This document shows positions 1 to 10,614 of a stretch of DNA of 64,000 nucleotides, piece by piece. The number at the start of each line of letters is the position of its first letter. Within the stretch, counting starts at the first letter, position 1. The notes under the pieces are model-generated. The model was not told the origin of the DNA. It searched no databases and saw only the letters and a program-made list of their open reading frames with translations. Origin of the DNA: Notamacropus eugenii (taxonomy: Eukaryota; Chordata; Mammalia; Diprotodontia; Macropodidae); contig NC_092872.1 of assembly GCF_028372415.1 (NCBI RefSeq), positions 552,994,705 through 553,058,704 of the forward strand. Reading direction: 5' to 3'. The position numbers and the translations under genes were made by a program.

Positions 1-369
1 GACTATACCCATAATTGAATAGAAAGGGAACTGAGCTAGCTCTAGAGCTACATCACAAGACAGAGTCAGTGTGGTTCAATCAATTTCCATAATTAAATGC
101 TTAGTGTCCCAGTCCCCTCAATTCACTCAGCTTTCTCAAGTATTATTTCAAAATTGTTTGGAAGGCAATGTTGGGACAATTCAGCCAGGTAGCCAGCTTG
201 GATCCATCTTCTTGGATCATATTCACATTTATTTTTGCAGAGGCAAATTGGCTTAGTAGTACTCTGGACTTAGTGTCAGGAAAGGCCAGCATTAGAGTCC
301 CAGTTCTAATTTCTACTAAATTCCAGACAGATATTGGTCAGGGCATAACCCTAGACTTCAAAATGTCAA
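1..369. other. no gene seen; possible short SINE head
   Basis: No gene was recognised here. The stretch near 245-320 reads like the head of an old MIR/tRNA-derived SINE on the plus strand (a phrase similar to gtcaggaa..ccagttctaattt), but it is short and diverged. The remainder is unassigned AT-rich sequence up to the L1 piece that begins near 370. Confidence 0.4.
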
Positions 370-892
370 TATCAGATTGGCTGAAAGGACAGAAAAGGGA
401 AATTGCACATATTGGAGGGGCTGTGGGAAAACTGAGACACTACTTCACTTTGGAAGTTGTAAACTGATCCAAACATTGTAGGGAGCAATTTAAAACTCTG
501 CCCAAGGGGCTATAAAACTGTGCATACCCTTTGAGCCAGTAGTAGGTCTATATCCCAAAGATAAAGAAAAGAAAAGAATATAGACCTATATGTACACGAA
601 TAATTATAGCAGCTCTTTTTGTCTTGGAAAATAACTGGAAATTAAGGCCATGCCCATCAATTGAGAAATATCTAAACAAGAGGTATATATGATCATGATG
701 AAATACTACTGTGCTATCAAAAATGATAAGCAGGATGGTTTCAGAAAAACATGGGAAGATTTATATGAAATTATACAAAGGGAAGTGAGTGGAACCAGGA
801 GAATATTGTGCACAGGAACAGCAATATTGTGTAATGATCAACTGTGAATGGCAGCTATTCTCAGCAATACAATGATGCAAGATAATTCTGAA
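370..892 (+). repeat. L1 LINE 3' region, left part
   Basis: This piece aligns by eye with two better copies in the same window (8580-9140 and 44640-45140). Shared phrases are attggaggggctgtggg, gggctataaaactgtgcata, tggaaattaaggccatgccc and the closing gataattctgaa. In mammalian L1s this belongs to the end of ORF2 and the 3' UTR. It stops at 892 and resumes at 4202, because an LTR has inserted between. No open frame of useful length remains. Confidence 0.85.
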
Positions 893-1643
893 TGAGATGA
901 ATGAAAACCCTGAGAGACAGAGTTTCTGGGTAATTCATAATATTTTTATTAATTAGGCTAGCCAACAATCAATAAATTGATGGGGGGGGGGGGAAGAAAG
1001 ATGCATATACATTAGCGTTTCCCCCACAGCACACAAAATATCTGTAAAAACTGACTCTCAACAAATTCTAGAGCAGCAGAAGCCACAGAACAAGAGTGAA
1101 AGAGACTTCTAGCCGAAGGTAACCTGGAAAGCCAACAAGAAAGGTCTATTCCACAGGACGCTGAGCAGAGCAAACCCAAGCCCTGGCCACATGGGATGGG
1201 GAGGAACAGGATGAGAACAGGCCTCCAGGGCAGAATTACCAGCGGGAGGGTCCCAGGTCCCTCAACCCACAAGAGACAAAGAAAGCTTCAAAGATCAGTG
1301 TGGGAGGACTTTCCCAGATGCGTGAGAGAGTAGCAGGGTCCCCCCAGCACTGGCTCCAGATGGCAGCAGAGGAGGCGGCAGCAGCAAAAGCAGGGGGCAG
1401 CTATGGTGGCCATGGAAGCAGCCTGGGTCCATTGTTAGAGTAGCTCAGTTTAAAGCATCTGGGGGAACAGAGCAGGGGATCTGAACCTCAGCCCTCAGTG
1501 GCAGCCCTGCCCCCACACAAAGCCCCTGGGGAAATTGAGCAGCTGATTTGAATCTCAGACCTGAGCACAGTCCTGGGGGGAGGAGGAGCACTAGGATTCT
1601 CCTCTTGACAAAGGATTCAGAAGTCAAGTAACTGGCTGGGAAA

Positions 1644-2620
1644 ATGCCCAAGAAAGGGGAAAAAATAATACCAAAGAAGGTTACTTTCTTAGTGAACAAG
1701 TATCTCCTTCCATCCTTTAGAATGAGGAAGAACAATGTATACTGTCAGAGGAAGTCAAGGATTCAGCCTCCAGTACCTCCAAAATGAATATGAAATGGGC
1801 TCAGGCCATAGAAGAGCTTGAAAAGCAAGTCAGTAGCTTGCTAAAGGAGACTCCCCAAAAAATGCTGAGGAAAATAACACCTTTAAAAATAGGTTAACTC
1901 AATTGGAAAAAGAGATCCAAAAAGCCAATGAGGAGGAGACTTTAAAAAGGAGATTCAAAAGCTCACTGAACAAAACAGTTTTTTAAAAATGAGAGAGGAG
2001 TTCCGGGAACCTAATGATTATGTGATAAACCAAGAAGTTACAAAACAAAACCAAAAGAATGAAAAAATAGAAGATAATGTGAAACATCTCATTGGAAAAA
2101 CAACTGGCCTGGAAAATAGATCCAGGAGAGACGATTTAAAAATTATAGGACTACCTGAAAGCCATGAGCAAAAAAGGAGCCTAGACATTACCTTTCATGA
2201 AATTATCAAGAAGAACTGCCCTGATATTCTAGAACCAGAGGGCAAAATAAATTTTGAAAGAACCCATTGATCACTTCTTGACAGAAACCCAAATGGAGAA
2301 ATTCCTAGCAACATTGTCATCAAATTTCAGAGTTCCCAGGTCAAGGAGAAAATATTGCAAGTAGCTAGAAAGAAACAATTAAAGTATTGTGGAAATACAA
2401 GCAGGATAATACAGGATCTGGCAGCTTCTACATTAAAGGATTGGAGGGCTTGGAATAGGATAGTCTAGAAGTCAAAGGAACTGGGATTAAAACCAAGAAT
2501 CACCTACCCAGCAAAACTGAGTATAATACTTCAAGGGAAAAAATGGGCATTCAGTGATATAGAGGATTTCATTTCAAGCATTCATGACGAAAAGACCAGA
2601 ACTGAAGAGAAAATTTGACT
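1644..2620 (+). pseudogene. L1-type ORF1 (RNA-binding chaperone) pseudogene of the HAL1 element
   Basis: The start is an ATG at 1644 reading MPKKGEK, typical of L1 ORF1. A coiled-coil-like stretch follows (IEELEKQVSSLLKE, about 1810-1850). The RRM-type part is clear in the open frame 1989-2270, with the L1 ORF1p hallmark LENRSRRDDLKIIGLPE. Further ORF1-like sequence follows in other frames (IVIKFQSSQVKEKILQVARK near 2310; PRITYPAKLS near 2495). At least two frameshifts and several stops separate these parts, so it cannot make a full protein. ORF1p is a trimeric nucleic-acid chaperone that coats L1 RNA. Confidence 0.75.
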
Positions 2621-2763
2621 TTCAAACACCAGAATCGAGAGAAGCATGAAAAGGTAAACAGGAAAGAGAAATCATACAGGATTTTCTAAAGCTGAACTGT
2701 TTACATTCCTACATGGAAAGATAATATTTGTAACTTGAGACTCTTCTCAATATTTGGGTAGGT

Positions 2764-2764
<1 letters not shown>

Positions 2765-2797
<33 letters not shown>
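2765..2797. repeat. (CA)n microsatellite
   Basis: This is a pure run of about 16 CA units inside the 3' UTR of the HAL1 element. It is a slippage-prone site. Confidence 0.95.
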
Positions 2798-2798
<1 letters not shown>

Positions 2799-4201
2799 GT
2801 ACAGGTTGAGTTGAATCAGAAGAGATAATATCCATAAAAAAATTAAATTAAGGGGTGAGAGAGGAAAATATTGGGAGGAGAAAGGGAGAAATGGGATTGG
2901 GCAGATTACCACTCATAAAAGAGATAAGGGAAATCTTTTTCAATGGAAGAGAAAAGGGAAGAGGTGAGAGGGGAAAAGTGAAGTTTTCTTTCTTCACATA
3001 TGGCTTAAGGAGGGAATAACAAACTCACTCAGTTTGGTATGAAAATTTGTCTTACATTACAGGAAAGCAGGGTAGAAAGGGACAAGTGGGGTGATGGGGA
3101 TGATAGAAGGGAGAGCAAATGGGAGAAGAGAGTAGCTAGAAGTAAACACTTTGGGAAGGGACAAGGTCAAATGAGAGAACAGGAAAAAAATAGAGGGACA
3201 GGGTCGGATGGAGGACAATACAGTTAGTCTTACACAACACGACTATTATGGAAGTCTTTTGCAAAAAGACACATACATAGCCTGTATTGAATCGCTTGCC
3301 TTATCAGTGGGGATGGGTGGGGAGGGAGGGAGGGAGAGAAGTTGGAATTTAAAGTATTAGAAAGAAATGTTGATAATTGTTATTGCATATAACTGGGAAA
3401 TAAGACATACAGGTAATGGGGCATAGAAATTTATCTTGCCCTACAAGAAAAGAGGAAAATGGGGATAAGGGAAGGGTGGGGTTTGATAGAAGGGAGGGCA
3501 CATTGAGGGAAGGGGTACTCAGAAAGCAAGGTGTTATGGGGTGGGGGAGGGGAAAAATGGGGAGAAAAATTGGAACTCAAAATTTTGTGGAAATAAATGT
3601 TGAAATGTAAAAATAAATAAAACTATTAAAACTTTTTTTAAAAAAATAAATTAATTAATGGTCAGGGGTTTCTCTCCATAACTGAAGATTCCAAGGGAGA
3701 CCCTGAAATGCCTTGAATACCTTCTAAAAGAGCATTCCCCTGACAAGTGAAATTCAACCCCATTTAGTGAACTTATAATTAAGAGGTGGGCTAAAATTTT
3801 TGAGCTCCTCTTATGGAGAATATTGCTTGATTATGAGACTCAGCAGCCTCAAGTCCTCCAGGCAGGGAAAGTCATTTCCATCAAGACCTCTGTATTATTT
3901 TCTGCATCATGAACTGGATTGTCCTACTCTCTAATGGAGGAGATAAAAGCCAGGGGGTTCTTCTACCAGGCAAAGACTCATCCAGACTAGATTTTATGTT
4001 CTAAATAAAAATTAGGTATTCCAGTTGGGTGGGGTGCCACCCAACTTATTGGTATGTACCTTGAGGTTATTAGTCAGCCATATCCTTTCAGAGGCTGACT
4101 GACCTTTTCAAGAGTAGACACTTAACTGAAACAAGCAGAAAAGAGTGGGTCACAAATTAAAATTAGTTATTAACACAATAGTATAATATTAATTTCTCTC
4201 A

Positions 4202-4500
4202 TGAAGGACTTATGATAAAAAAAAAATCTATCCATCTCCAGAGAAAGAACTGATGGAGTCTAAATGTAAATTGAAGCATATTTTTTTAATTCTTTTTCTT
4301 TTATTTTTCTGGTCTATATTTTGTTTTGCAATATGCCTAATATGGAAATGTATTTTGCATGACTGGACATGTATAATTTATATCAAATTGTTGCCTTCTC
4401 AAGGAGGTGGGAGGTGAGGAAGGGAGGGAGAGAATTTAGAACTCTATTTTTTTAAATGAATGTTTAAAATGTTTACATGAAATTGAAAAAATAAAATATA
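4202..4500 (+). repeat. L1 LINE 3' UTR, right part
   Basis: This continues the L1 interrupted at 892. It has ggacttatgataaaa, ccagagaaagaactgatgg, a T-rich tract and then the usual marsupial L1 end (gacatgtataatttatatc, cttctcaagg, ggagggagagaattt), closing with an AATAAA-like A-rich tail near 4490. The same order of phrases is seen at 9145-9400. Confidence 0.85.
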
Positions 4501-5194
4501 TTTTTTAAATTATTTTTTAAAAAATATTGCTATTATTTTACACACATCAGAACAGGGTCCCAGGAAATATTCATTCTTATGTCTTGAGACATGACAAAGG
4601 CTTGCCAGCTTCTGCCTACCCCACCTCCCATCTACTCTTTTTATATTTTCACCCTTCCTGATATATGCACTTTGAAATACCTCTAAATTTGCCAGGAATA
4701 TAAGAATGAACACAGTCCACCAATGCACATATACACAAAAAGATAGACACATACTCTTCAAAACACTCAAGGTCTACACCCATTTCACTGCATTAGCTGT
4801 AGCAGGCCTCCTCTAAGTTGGTAATTCACTATTACAGGCAACTGTGATTCCTTACTTTAGCACACAACTATTACTTCTTCAAATATGGAAGGGGAACACT
4901 AGAAGGTTATTTCACAGAATTACAAAGTGTCAGAGGCTAGTTATTCTAATCTGCAACTGAGTAAAAGTGTCCCCTCCAACATTCTTTACAAGTGACTCAC
5001 TTAACTTTTCTTGAGGAACCTTCATGGTGTGGAAATCCACTCTCTCTTAAGTCTCCTCTTCCTGATGTTACTGACTAGTTCCATCCCATCAGAAACTTGG
5101 ACTCTATCTCTGGATTTCCTACTTCTTATAGGGGAGCAATTTTTACTTATATTTCCTGGATGCCTCTATGCAACCTTCCATAGTCTCTTCACCA
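4501..5194. other. no feature recognised
   Basis: This is unique-looking AT-rich sequence. No repeat, splice signal or coding signature was recognised. The short open frames here have no recognisable protein character. Confidence 0.5.
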
Positions 5195-5362
5195 TGTCCC
5201 AGTTGGTACCCATCCCATCTCCAGCTCCCCTATAAGTGTTGTCTTGCCTTAGAAGAACATAAGTTCCTTGAGGTAAGGGACTACCTTGATTGCTTGCATT
5301 TGTATCCCCAGCACTTAGCATAGTGCCTTCTGGCACATAGCAAATGTTGAATAAATGTGCTT
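5195..5362 (+). repeat. L2 LINE 3' tail
   Basis: The stretch has the L2 3'-end signature in order: aagttccttgaggtaaggga, tgtatccccagcacttagca, tagtgccttctggcacatag and gttgaataaatg. L2 and MIR share this tail, but there is no SINE head upstream, so L2 is preferred. Confidence 0.75.
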
Positions 5363-5440
5363 TCTCTCTCTCCCTCTCTCCCTCTCCCCCCTCTCCCCCT
5401 CTCTCCCTCTCTCTCCTTCTCTCCCTCTCTCCCTGTCTCC

Positions 5441-5506
<66 letters not shown>

Positions 5507-5513
5507 CTCTCTC

Positions 5514-5561
<48 letters not shown>

Positions 5562-5603
5562 CACACCTACACATCCACCCCCCCCCCCCACACACACACA
5601 CAT
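5363..5603. repeat. (TC)n microsatellite with C/CA run
   Basis: About 200 bp of almost pure TC/CT dinucleotides with CCT interruptions, then a poly-C and CA run at 5577-5603. It directly follows the L2 tail. The long open frames reported by six-frame translation on both strands here (Ser-Leu or Arg-Glu repeats) come from the low-complexity sequence and are not genes. Confidence 0.97.
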
Positions 5604-7207
5604 ACTCTCTTGAGCAAATTTTAGTATTTTAAGTGTTGAGCAAAAGACCATGCAAGTTGGCTACAAAGTGTTTTGGTGGCTGCTGAAATAAAGAGATTCA
5701 AATGAGGAAGTAAACATTTTTCAGAATGGAAGAAAATAAGCAGAGTTGATACTTTTTCATCTGGCTCAACCCATCTCTGATAAGCTTTAAGCTTCAACGA
5801 CCAGTGATTCGTGATTTGTTCCTGTTCCTTGCACTGCCATACCACTATAGTCCAGGTCAGGTCTGCTCTGCTCCTTATCAATAAGAGCATGGGCAAAAAA
5901 AAGATGTCTACACAGTTCAAAACAAGGGATCTGCTCAGTCAATTTAGCATAAAAAAAAGCAACTGTATTTCTGACATAATTTGTATTGAAACAACTAGTT
6001 GATCGAGGATTAAACAGAAGCAAATACTTGGGCCAAAGTTTTGACCAAGCAAAAAAATTCTCTTATTTTCTTTTCAAGTCCTGGAAGGTGAATCATATTA
6101 TTGATCTTGAAAATATTTTCCTTATTACATGTTTATTATTAATAGGTAATTATATAAAAAATATCCTAATTATAGAATTTCAACGCTTTGTGCCCCTCCC
6201 CCCTTACCATCCAGGCCTTCTTTATTTTAGTGTCTTTCTCTTTTGAGCCCTGTTTTCATAGGATTTGAAGCTTGAGGGGAATTTAAAAATTAACTGGTAT
6301 GAACTTCCCATCTTACCTATGCAGAAACTAAGGCCAGAGGGAAGAAGAGGAAAACCTAAAGTTCTATAGATACTAAGTCCAAGAGCTAGAATTTGAACCT
6401 ATTCATCTGGTTAAAAATTGCCTCTTAATCAAAAGTATAGGTATACAGTGTTTGCTTCTAGCATTTGTCATCTCAGGAAATTTAAATGACAAGGTCACTT
6501 CATCTTCCTTAACTCTGATGTAATAAGAATCTCACTTGATCTCCAAGTGCATCCAAAGTGGGGTTTCCTGCATCTCTGTTTCAGCAAGAATGTTATCAAT
6601 AGGAGAGGTAAACAGCACTGAAAATGGTGATGAAGGTCTGGGCCATGGTTTATTGTCTAGGACATGATTTCTGTTTATGCATTCATGAAGGCCATGTCGT
6701 CAAGATTCATAGTGCCAGCTTGCACACACTGAGCAAAGATGAATAAATGAATAATTGTTTTGATAATATTAAGCAGCATGTGTGATGTCGCGCAGCAACA
6801 TCTGTTATTAACAGTATAAACAAAAGGAGTTTTTACTGTTTGCATGTCATTCTGCGTTGAGGAACAATGCAATTTGTCCAATTTGGTATGGCTCTTTGGG
6901 CAGCAGGTGGTACCAAAAGCCTTTGTTGGGGGGAAGGGGAAGAATCAGACCCAAATATGAGCAATAGTATTTTTGTGCAATGTGATCTGCAGTTTCTGCA
7001 AAGGTGATAGAGGAAAATTGGTAAGTACTCACGGAACTGAAATGATTTTGGTTAAGTTTTATTTAGACATATGAGAATGCTTTAAGGAACCCATCCAAGT
7101 GATACCATTAGAAGATGAACCAAGCTGACTCTGCTCATAGCATTAACTATTCTTGGGTTTAATCCTACTTTGTAAAAGGATTGGTTATCAGTCTATCAAC
7201 AAGTACC
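5604..7207. other. repeat-poor island, no gene seen
   Basis: About 1.6 kb without a transposable element that I can recognise, between the microsatellite and the SINE at 7208. No coding signature was found. The part 6540-6920 looks most like a constrained non-coding element and is listed separately. Confidence 0.5.
6540..6920. promoter_or_regulatory. candidate conserved non-coding element
   Basis: This part is free of repeats, has balanced composition and is dense in motifs seen in developmental enhancers: ttattaac, a forkhead-like taaacaaa, an octamer-like tttgcatgtca, a SOX-like gaacaatg and an E-box cagcaggtg. It also has a CpG-bearing stretch (gatgtcgcgcagcaac near 6785), rare in this CpG-poor window. 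Motif density alone is weak evidence; the call rests on contrast with the neutral-looking surroundings. Confidence 0.3.
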
Positions 7208-7450
7208 TATTGAGCACAGCAAGTAAGGCACTAACCTTAGAATCAGAAGGACAAGTGTTCAGACCCAGCCTCAGACACTTGCTAGTTGTATGACCTTGAG
7301 CAAGTCACTTAACTCTGCCTGAGTTCCTCATCTGTAAAATGAGCTTGAGAAGGAACTAGAAATCAATTCCAGTATCTTTGCCAAAATAACCCAAAAAAAC
7401 CAAGTCAAGTCATGGTGTGTCAAAGATATCTGAAATGACTCAGTAACAAA
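7208..7450 (+). repeat. tRNA-derived SINE with RTE/BovB-like tail
   Basis: The head has the SINE body cagcctcagacacttgct, tgaccttgagcaagtcactt and ctcatctgtaaaatgagctt. The tail tccagtatctttgccaaaa followed by a copy of the cac/gactgaa end resembles the tails of BovB-mobilised SINEs. It is moderately diverged. The family is likely MAR1/WSINE type, assigned by eye. Confidence 0.75.
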
Positions 7451-7454
7451 AATG

Positions 7455-7640
7455 CTGGCATAGTAGAAATCAAATGGTACAACCTGGAATTAAGAGGCAT
7501 AGGTTCTAGTCTAGACTCTTGATCAAGATCCTACAGCTTGTTGTGGCAGTGTCTAACCCAGTGTTCCATTTTCCCCTCTGTAAAAGGAAGTGGGTGGATT
7601 ATATGATTTCCAAAGTCATTTCCTTCTACAAGGTCATATA
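7455..7640 (+). repeat. MIR-type SINE
   Basis: The body has the MIR order: a left part with ggttctagtctagactctt, then tttcccctctgtaaaaggaagtggg, attatatgatttccaaagtc and tccttctac. It is old and diverged. Confidence 0.6.
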
Positions 7641-7739
7641 AAAGGTGGGAAGGAGAATGTCCTCTGCCCCAAGTTCTTTTTCTGAATGACATCTCACAAA
7701 AAGATGATGTGATGCTCAACTGGGCATAGAAGTTTATCT

Positions 7740-8195
7740 TATGAGCAGATGGATTTCATAAAAAAGCTGGAAAGTCTTGCAGGAACTGATGCTGAGTGAA
7801 ATGAGCAGAACCAGGAGGACACTGTACACAGTAACAGCAACATTGCACCATGACCAGCTTTCATAGACTTAGCTCTTCTCAGCAATACTGTTATCTAAGA
7901 CAACTCCAAAAGACTCATGATAGAAAATGCTACCCACTTTCAGAGAAAGAACTATGGAGTCTGAATGTAGATTGAAACATAGAATTTTCATTTTTTTGAT
8001 GTTTATTTTTCTTTCTCATGATTTTTCCCTTCTGTTTTGATTCTTCTTTCTCATAGTGACTAATATGTTTAATATGACCGCACATGTATAGCCTATATCA
8101 GATTGCATGCCATCTTGGAGAAGATTGAAGGCAGGGAGGGGAGAAAATTGTGCATGTTGAAAACTAAAAATAAATTAATTTTAAAAATTAAAAGA
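7740..8195 (+). repeat. L1 LINE 3' end
   Basis: It shows aaaagctggaaagtcttgca, gtgaaatgagcagaaccagg, acagtaacagcaacattg, ccagagaaag-like and catgtatagcctatatcaga in the same order as the other L1 3' ends here. It ends in an A-rich tail near 8160-8195. It is a 5'-truncated copy. Confidence 0.85.
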
Positions 8196-9416
8196 AAAAG
8201 AAATCTAGCTTACCCTACAGGGAAATAGGAAAGGAAGGATATAAGGTGGTGATAGAAGGGAGGGTAGTTTTGGGGAGGTGGTAGTCAGAAGCAAAACTCT
8301 TTTGAGGAGGGACAGGGTGAAAGGAGAAAGATGATAGAATAAACTGGAGAAAAATAGGTTGGAGAGAAATATAGTTAGTAATCATAACTGTGAAAACATT
8401 TTTGAAGCAAGTTTCTCTGATAAAGGCCTCATTTCTCAAATGTATAGAGAATTGAGTCAAACTTACAAAAATAAGAATCATTCCCCTACTGATAAATGAT
8501 CAAAAGATATAAAGTCATTTTTCAGATGAAGTAATGAAAGTTATCTATAGCCATAGGAAAAAATGTTCTAAATCATTATTTATTGGAGAAATACAAATTA
8601 AAACAAGCCTGAGGTACTACCTCACACCTGTTAGATTGGCTACTATAACAAAAAAGGAAAATGACAAAAATTGGAGGGGATGTGGGGAATTTGAGACACT
8701 AACGCACTTTTGTGAACTGATTCAACCATTCTGTAGAGCAATTTGGAACTATGCCAGAAGGGCTATAAAACCATGCCCTTTGACTCAGCAACATCACTCT
8801 TAGGACTGTATCCCAAAACAGATAAAAACAAACAACAACAAAAGAGATCTAAATGTACAAAAATATTTATAGCATCTTTTCTGGTGGCAAAGAATTGGAA
8901 ATTGAGAAGATGCCCATCAATTTGGGAATGGCTGAACAAGTTGTGGTGTATGGAATACTACTGTGCTATAAAGAAATGATAAATAAGATATTCTCAGAAA
9001 AATCTGGAAAGACGAACTGATGCAAAGGAAATGAGTAGAACCGACAGAATAATGTACACAGTACCAGAAATATCATAAAATGATCAACTATGAATGACTT
9101 AGCTATTATCAACAATACAGTAGTGATCCAAGACAACTCTGAAGGACTTATGAGGGAAAATGCTATCCATCCCCAGAGAAAGAACTGATCGAGTCTGAAT
9201 ATGGATCAAGCATATTTTTTTCTTCCTTTTTAATTTTTCTTGCCTTTTTGGTCTGTGTTTTCTTTCACATTATGACTAACATGGAAATAAGTTTGACATG
9301 ACCACACATGTATACCCTATATCAAATTACTTGCCTTCTCAATGAGGTTGGCAGGTATGGAGGGAGAGAATTTGGAACTCAGAAATTTAAGAACAAATGT
9401 TAAAAATTGTTTGTAC
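8196..9416 (+). repeat. L1/HAL1 3' region
   Basis: It begins with the G-rich UTR phrase aatctagcttaccctacagg, also present at 3427 inside the HAL1 element. It continues through the region with ttggaggggatgtggg, gggctataaaaccatgccc and ccatcaatttgggaatggct to the standard 3' end. It is the least disturbed copy of this L1 end in the window and serves as a reference for the interrupted copies. The A-rich end is cut off by the adjoining ATP5F1D fragment. Confidence 0.85.
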
Positions 9417-9800
9417 AGGCGTGGCCCACCTTTCCATCCTTGGATCTGCAGGCTGTTCTGCTGCTCCCGCTACCCTGGCACCACCGCTGCCGTGCTGCCC
9501 ACCGTTCTGCTCCGCCACTGCGGTCCCCACCTGCAGCACCAAGCCTGGGTCCCGAGACAGGAGGACCTTGCGGTCCACGCCTACACTGCAGGTGTATTTC
9601 AACGAGTCCAATGTGAAGCAGGAGGATAAACCAACCCAGATTGGGGCCTTTGGGATCCTCGCTGCCCGTGTCCCCACCCTGCAGGTGCTGAAGCCCGGCG
9701 TGATGAGTGTGCTCGCCGAGCACAGCACCACCACCACCAAGTGTTTTATGGGCAGTGGTTCTGTCACAGTGAATACTGATTCTTCGGTGCAGCTGCTGAC
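9417..9800 (+). pseudogene. ATP5F1D: processed pseudogene fragment of ATP synthase F1 subunit delta
   Basis: The open frame at 9580-9797 reads QVYFNESNVKQEDKPTQIG, then AFGILAARVPTLQVLKPG and TVNTDSSVQLL. This matches from memory the N-terminal beta-sandwich of the mitochondrial F1 delta subunit (human QVFFNGANVRQ.. and AFGILAAHVPTLQVLRPG). In another frame, 9492 onward reads VLPTVLLR, like the start of the transit peptide (MLPAALLRR), with GTG in place of ATG; at least one frameshift therefore separates presequence from body. The match stops after about residue 110 of the usual 168. The GC-rich island abuts an L1 3' end and has no introns, as expected for an mRNA copied by L1. The parent protein is part of the central stalk of mitochondrial ATP synthase; this copy is dead. 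Confidence 0.8.
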
Positions 9801-10139
9801 AGCAGCAGCCATGCCCTTTCAGAGTGATCAGTTTAAAAAGAGAACAAGAACCTCAGATGGGATGAAACGTGAGCTAGAAGTCTGGGCTAGCAAAAAGCTA
9901 TTTGGCTGAAGCACAGGTTTCTGGGAAGTGCGGGTCCAAAAGATAATATGACATAGGCATGCCCCCCCACCCAGCTTATGAATAGAAATAAGAGGTTAGA
10001 GGTTAGAAGTTGGGGGAATATAAACAGTTAATCTAATTTATTAGCTTATGAATGGCATAGAACCAGAGAATATTAGATAAGCAAGTAGTTTCAGAAATCA
10101 ACATATCTGTATATCTAAAAATCTTTGTTGAAGACCTCA
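9801..10139. other. unassigned sequence after the ATP5F1D fragment
   Basis: The ATP5F1D frame stays open to a stop at 9907, but the residues after 9800 (QFKKRTRTSDGMKRELEVW) do not resemble the delta subunit. Whether this is scrambled 3' sequence of the retrocopy or other DNA joined to it is not clear. The remainder to 10139 is unassigned. Confidence 0.4.
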
Positions 10140-10600
10140 GTTGGTGAGAAGTTTTTAAATTCTAAAGCAATCCATTTGACTTTTAGACAGCTCTTACTGT
10201 TACAGTATTTTGATTCTCTCTTCCCAATCTCTTAGTTCAAACTGAAACCTTCCTCTTTGTAACATCTATCAATTATTCCTAAATCTACCCACTAGGACCA
10301 AGTACAATAAATTGAATCCCTTTTCTACTTCACTTCTCTTCAAATACCTGAATTCTATTTTCAAACTCCTAATCCCAGAAGACTTCTTTACTCCAAGTTA
10401 AATATCTATTATTCCAGCTCATATATCAGTTTTCCAAATCCCTTGCTTTTTCAGGTTGTTTTCCTCAATGTGTCATCCAAACACTGCGATTGGTTTATGT
10501 CCTTCCTAGATGTGGCATACATGTCCTGTTTGGGTATGATACAATGACTCTAATTAGGAGCACAGCACAATGTGCATCCCAATTTTCTTATACTTCAGTC
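10140..10600 (-). repeat. CR1/L3 LINE fragment, antisense
   Basis: The plus strand follows the antisense CR1/L3 3' region in order: gcaatccatttgacttttag, acagctcttactgtt, gaaaccttcctctttgtaac, ttcaaatacctga and later tatgtccttcctagatgtgg with ctgtttgggtatgatacaat. The better copy at 59515-59880 carries the earlier part of the same series. Confidence 0.7.
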
Positions 10601-10614
10601 TTTTTTGTTAAGTT

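Larger units (their letters stand above)
984..3655 (+). mobile_element. HAL1-type LINE (ORF1-only L1 relative), nearly full length
   Basis: The parts run in order: a G run and GC-rich 5' UTR (about 984-1643), an ORF1 region (1644 to about 2620), a very G-rich 3' UTR (about 2620-3620) and an A-rich end with aaataaataaaac. There is no endonuclease or reverse-transcriptase region between ORF1 and the 3' UTR, which is the defining layout of HAL1 ('half-L1') elements; these depend on L1 enzymes supplied in trans. The length, about 2.7 kb, fits. Possible target duplications are aataaattgatgg (971-983) and a similar aataaattaattaatgg ending near 3661, with differences. It lies inside the LTR described above, so it is younger than that LTR. 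Confidence 0.7.
893..4201 (+). mobile_element. solo LTR of an endogenous retrovirus, interrupted by a HAL1 element
   Basis: The LTR parts are 893-983 and 3656-4201 (about 640 bp together); the middle is a later HAL1 insertion. It starts TGAGA and ends TCTCA, and the 4-bp sequence tgaa lies on each side (889-892 and 4202-4205). Removing the insert and one tgaa restores the L1 sequence aattctgaaggactta, which is seen uninterrupted near 9134. A TATA-like gataaaagcc at 3942 and an AATAAA at 4004 are spaced as in a plus-strand U3-R-U5. A 4-bp duplication suits a class I (gamma-type) ERV. No internal viral sequence is present. The family name is unknown. Confidence 0.65.

Noticed and set aside
5166-5651. 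Long Arg/Glu-rich frame on the minus strand and Ser/Leu-rich frames on the plus strand
   Set aside because: They are translations of a TC microsatellite; all six frames stay open because the repeat lacks stop codons.
9387-9812. 141-codon minus-strand frame over the GC-rich block
   Set aside because: It is the antisense shadow of the ATP5F1D retrocopy, kept open by high GC content.
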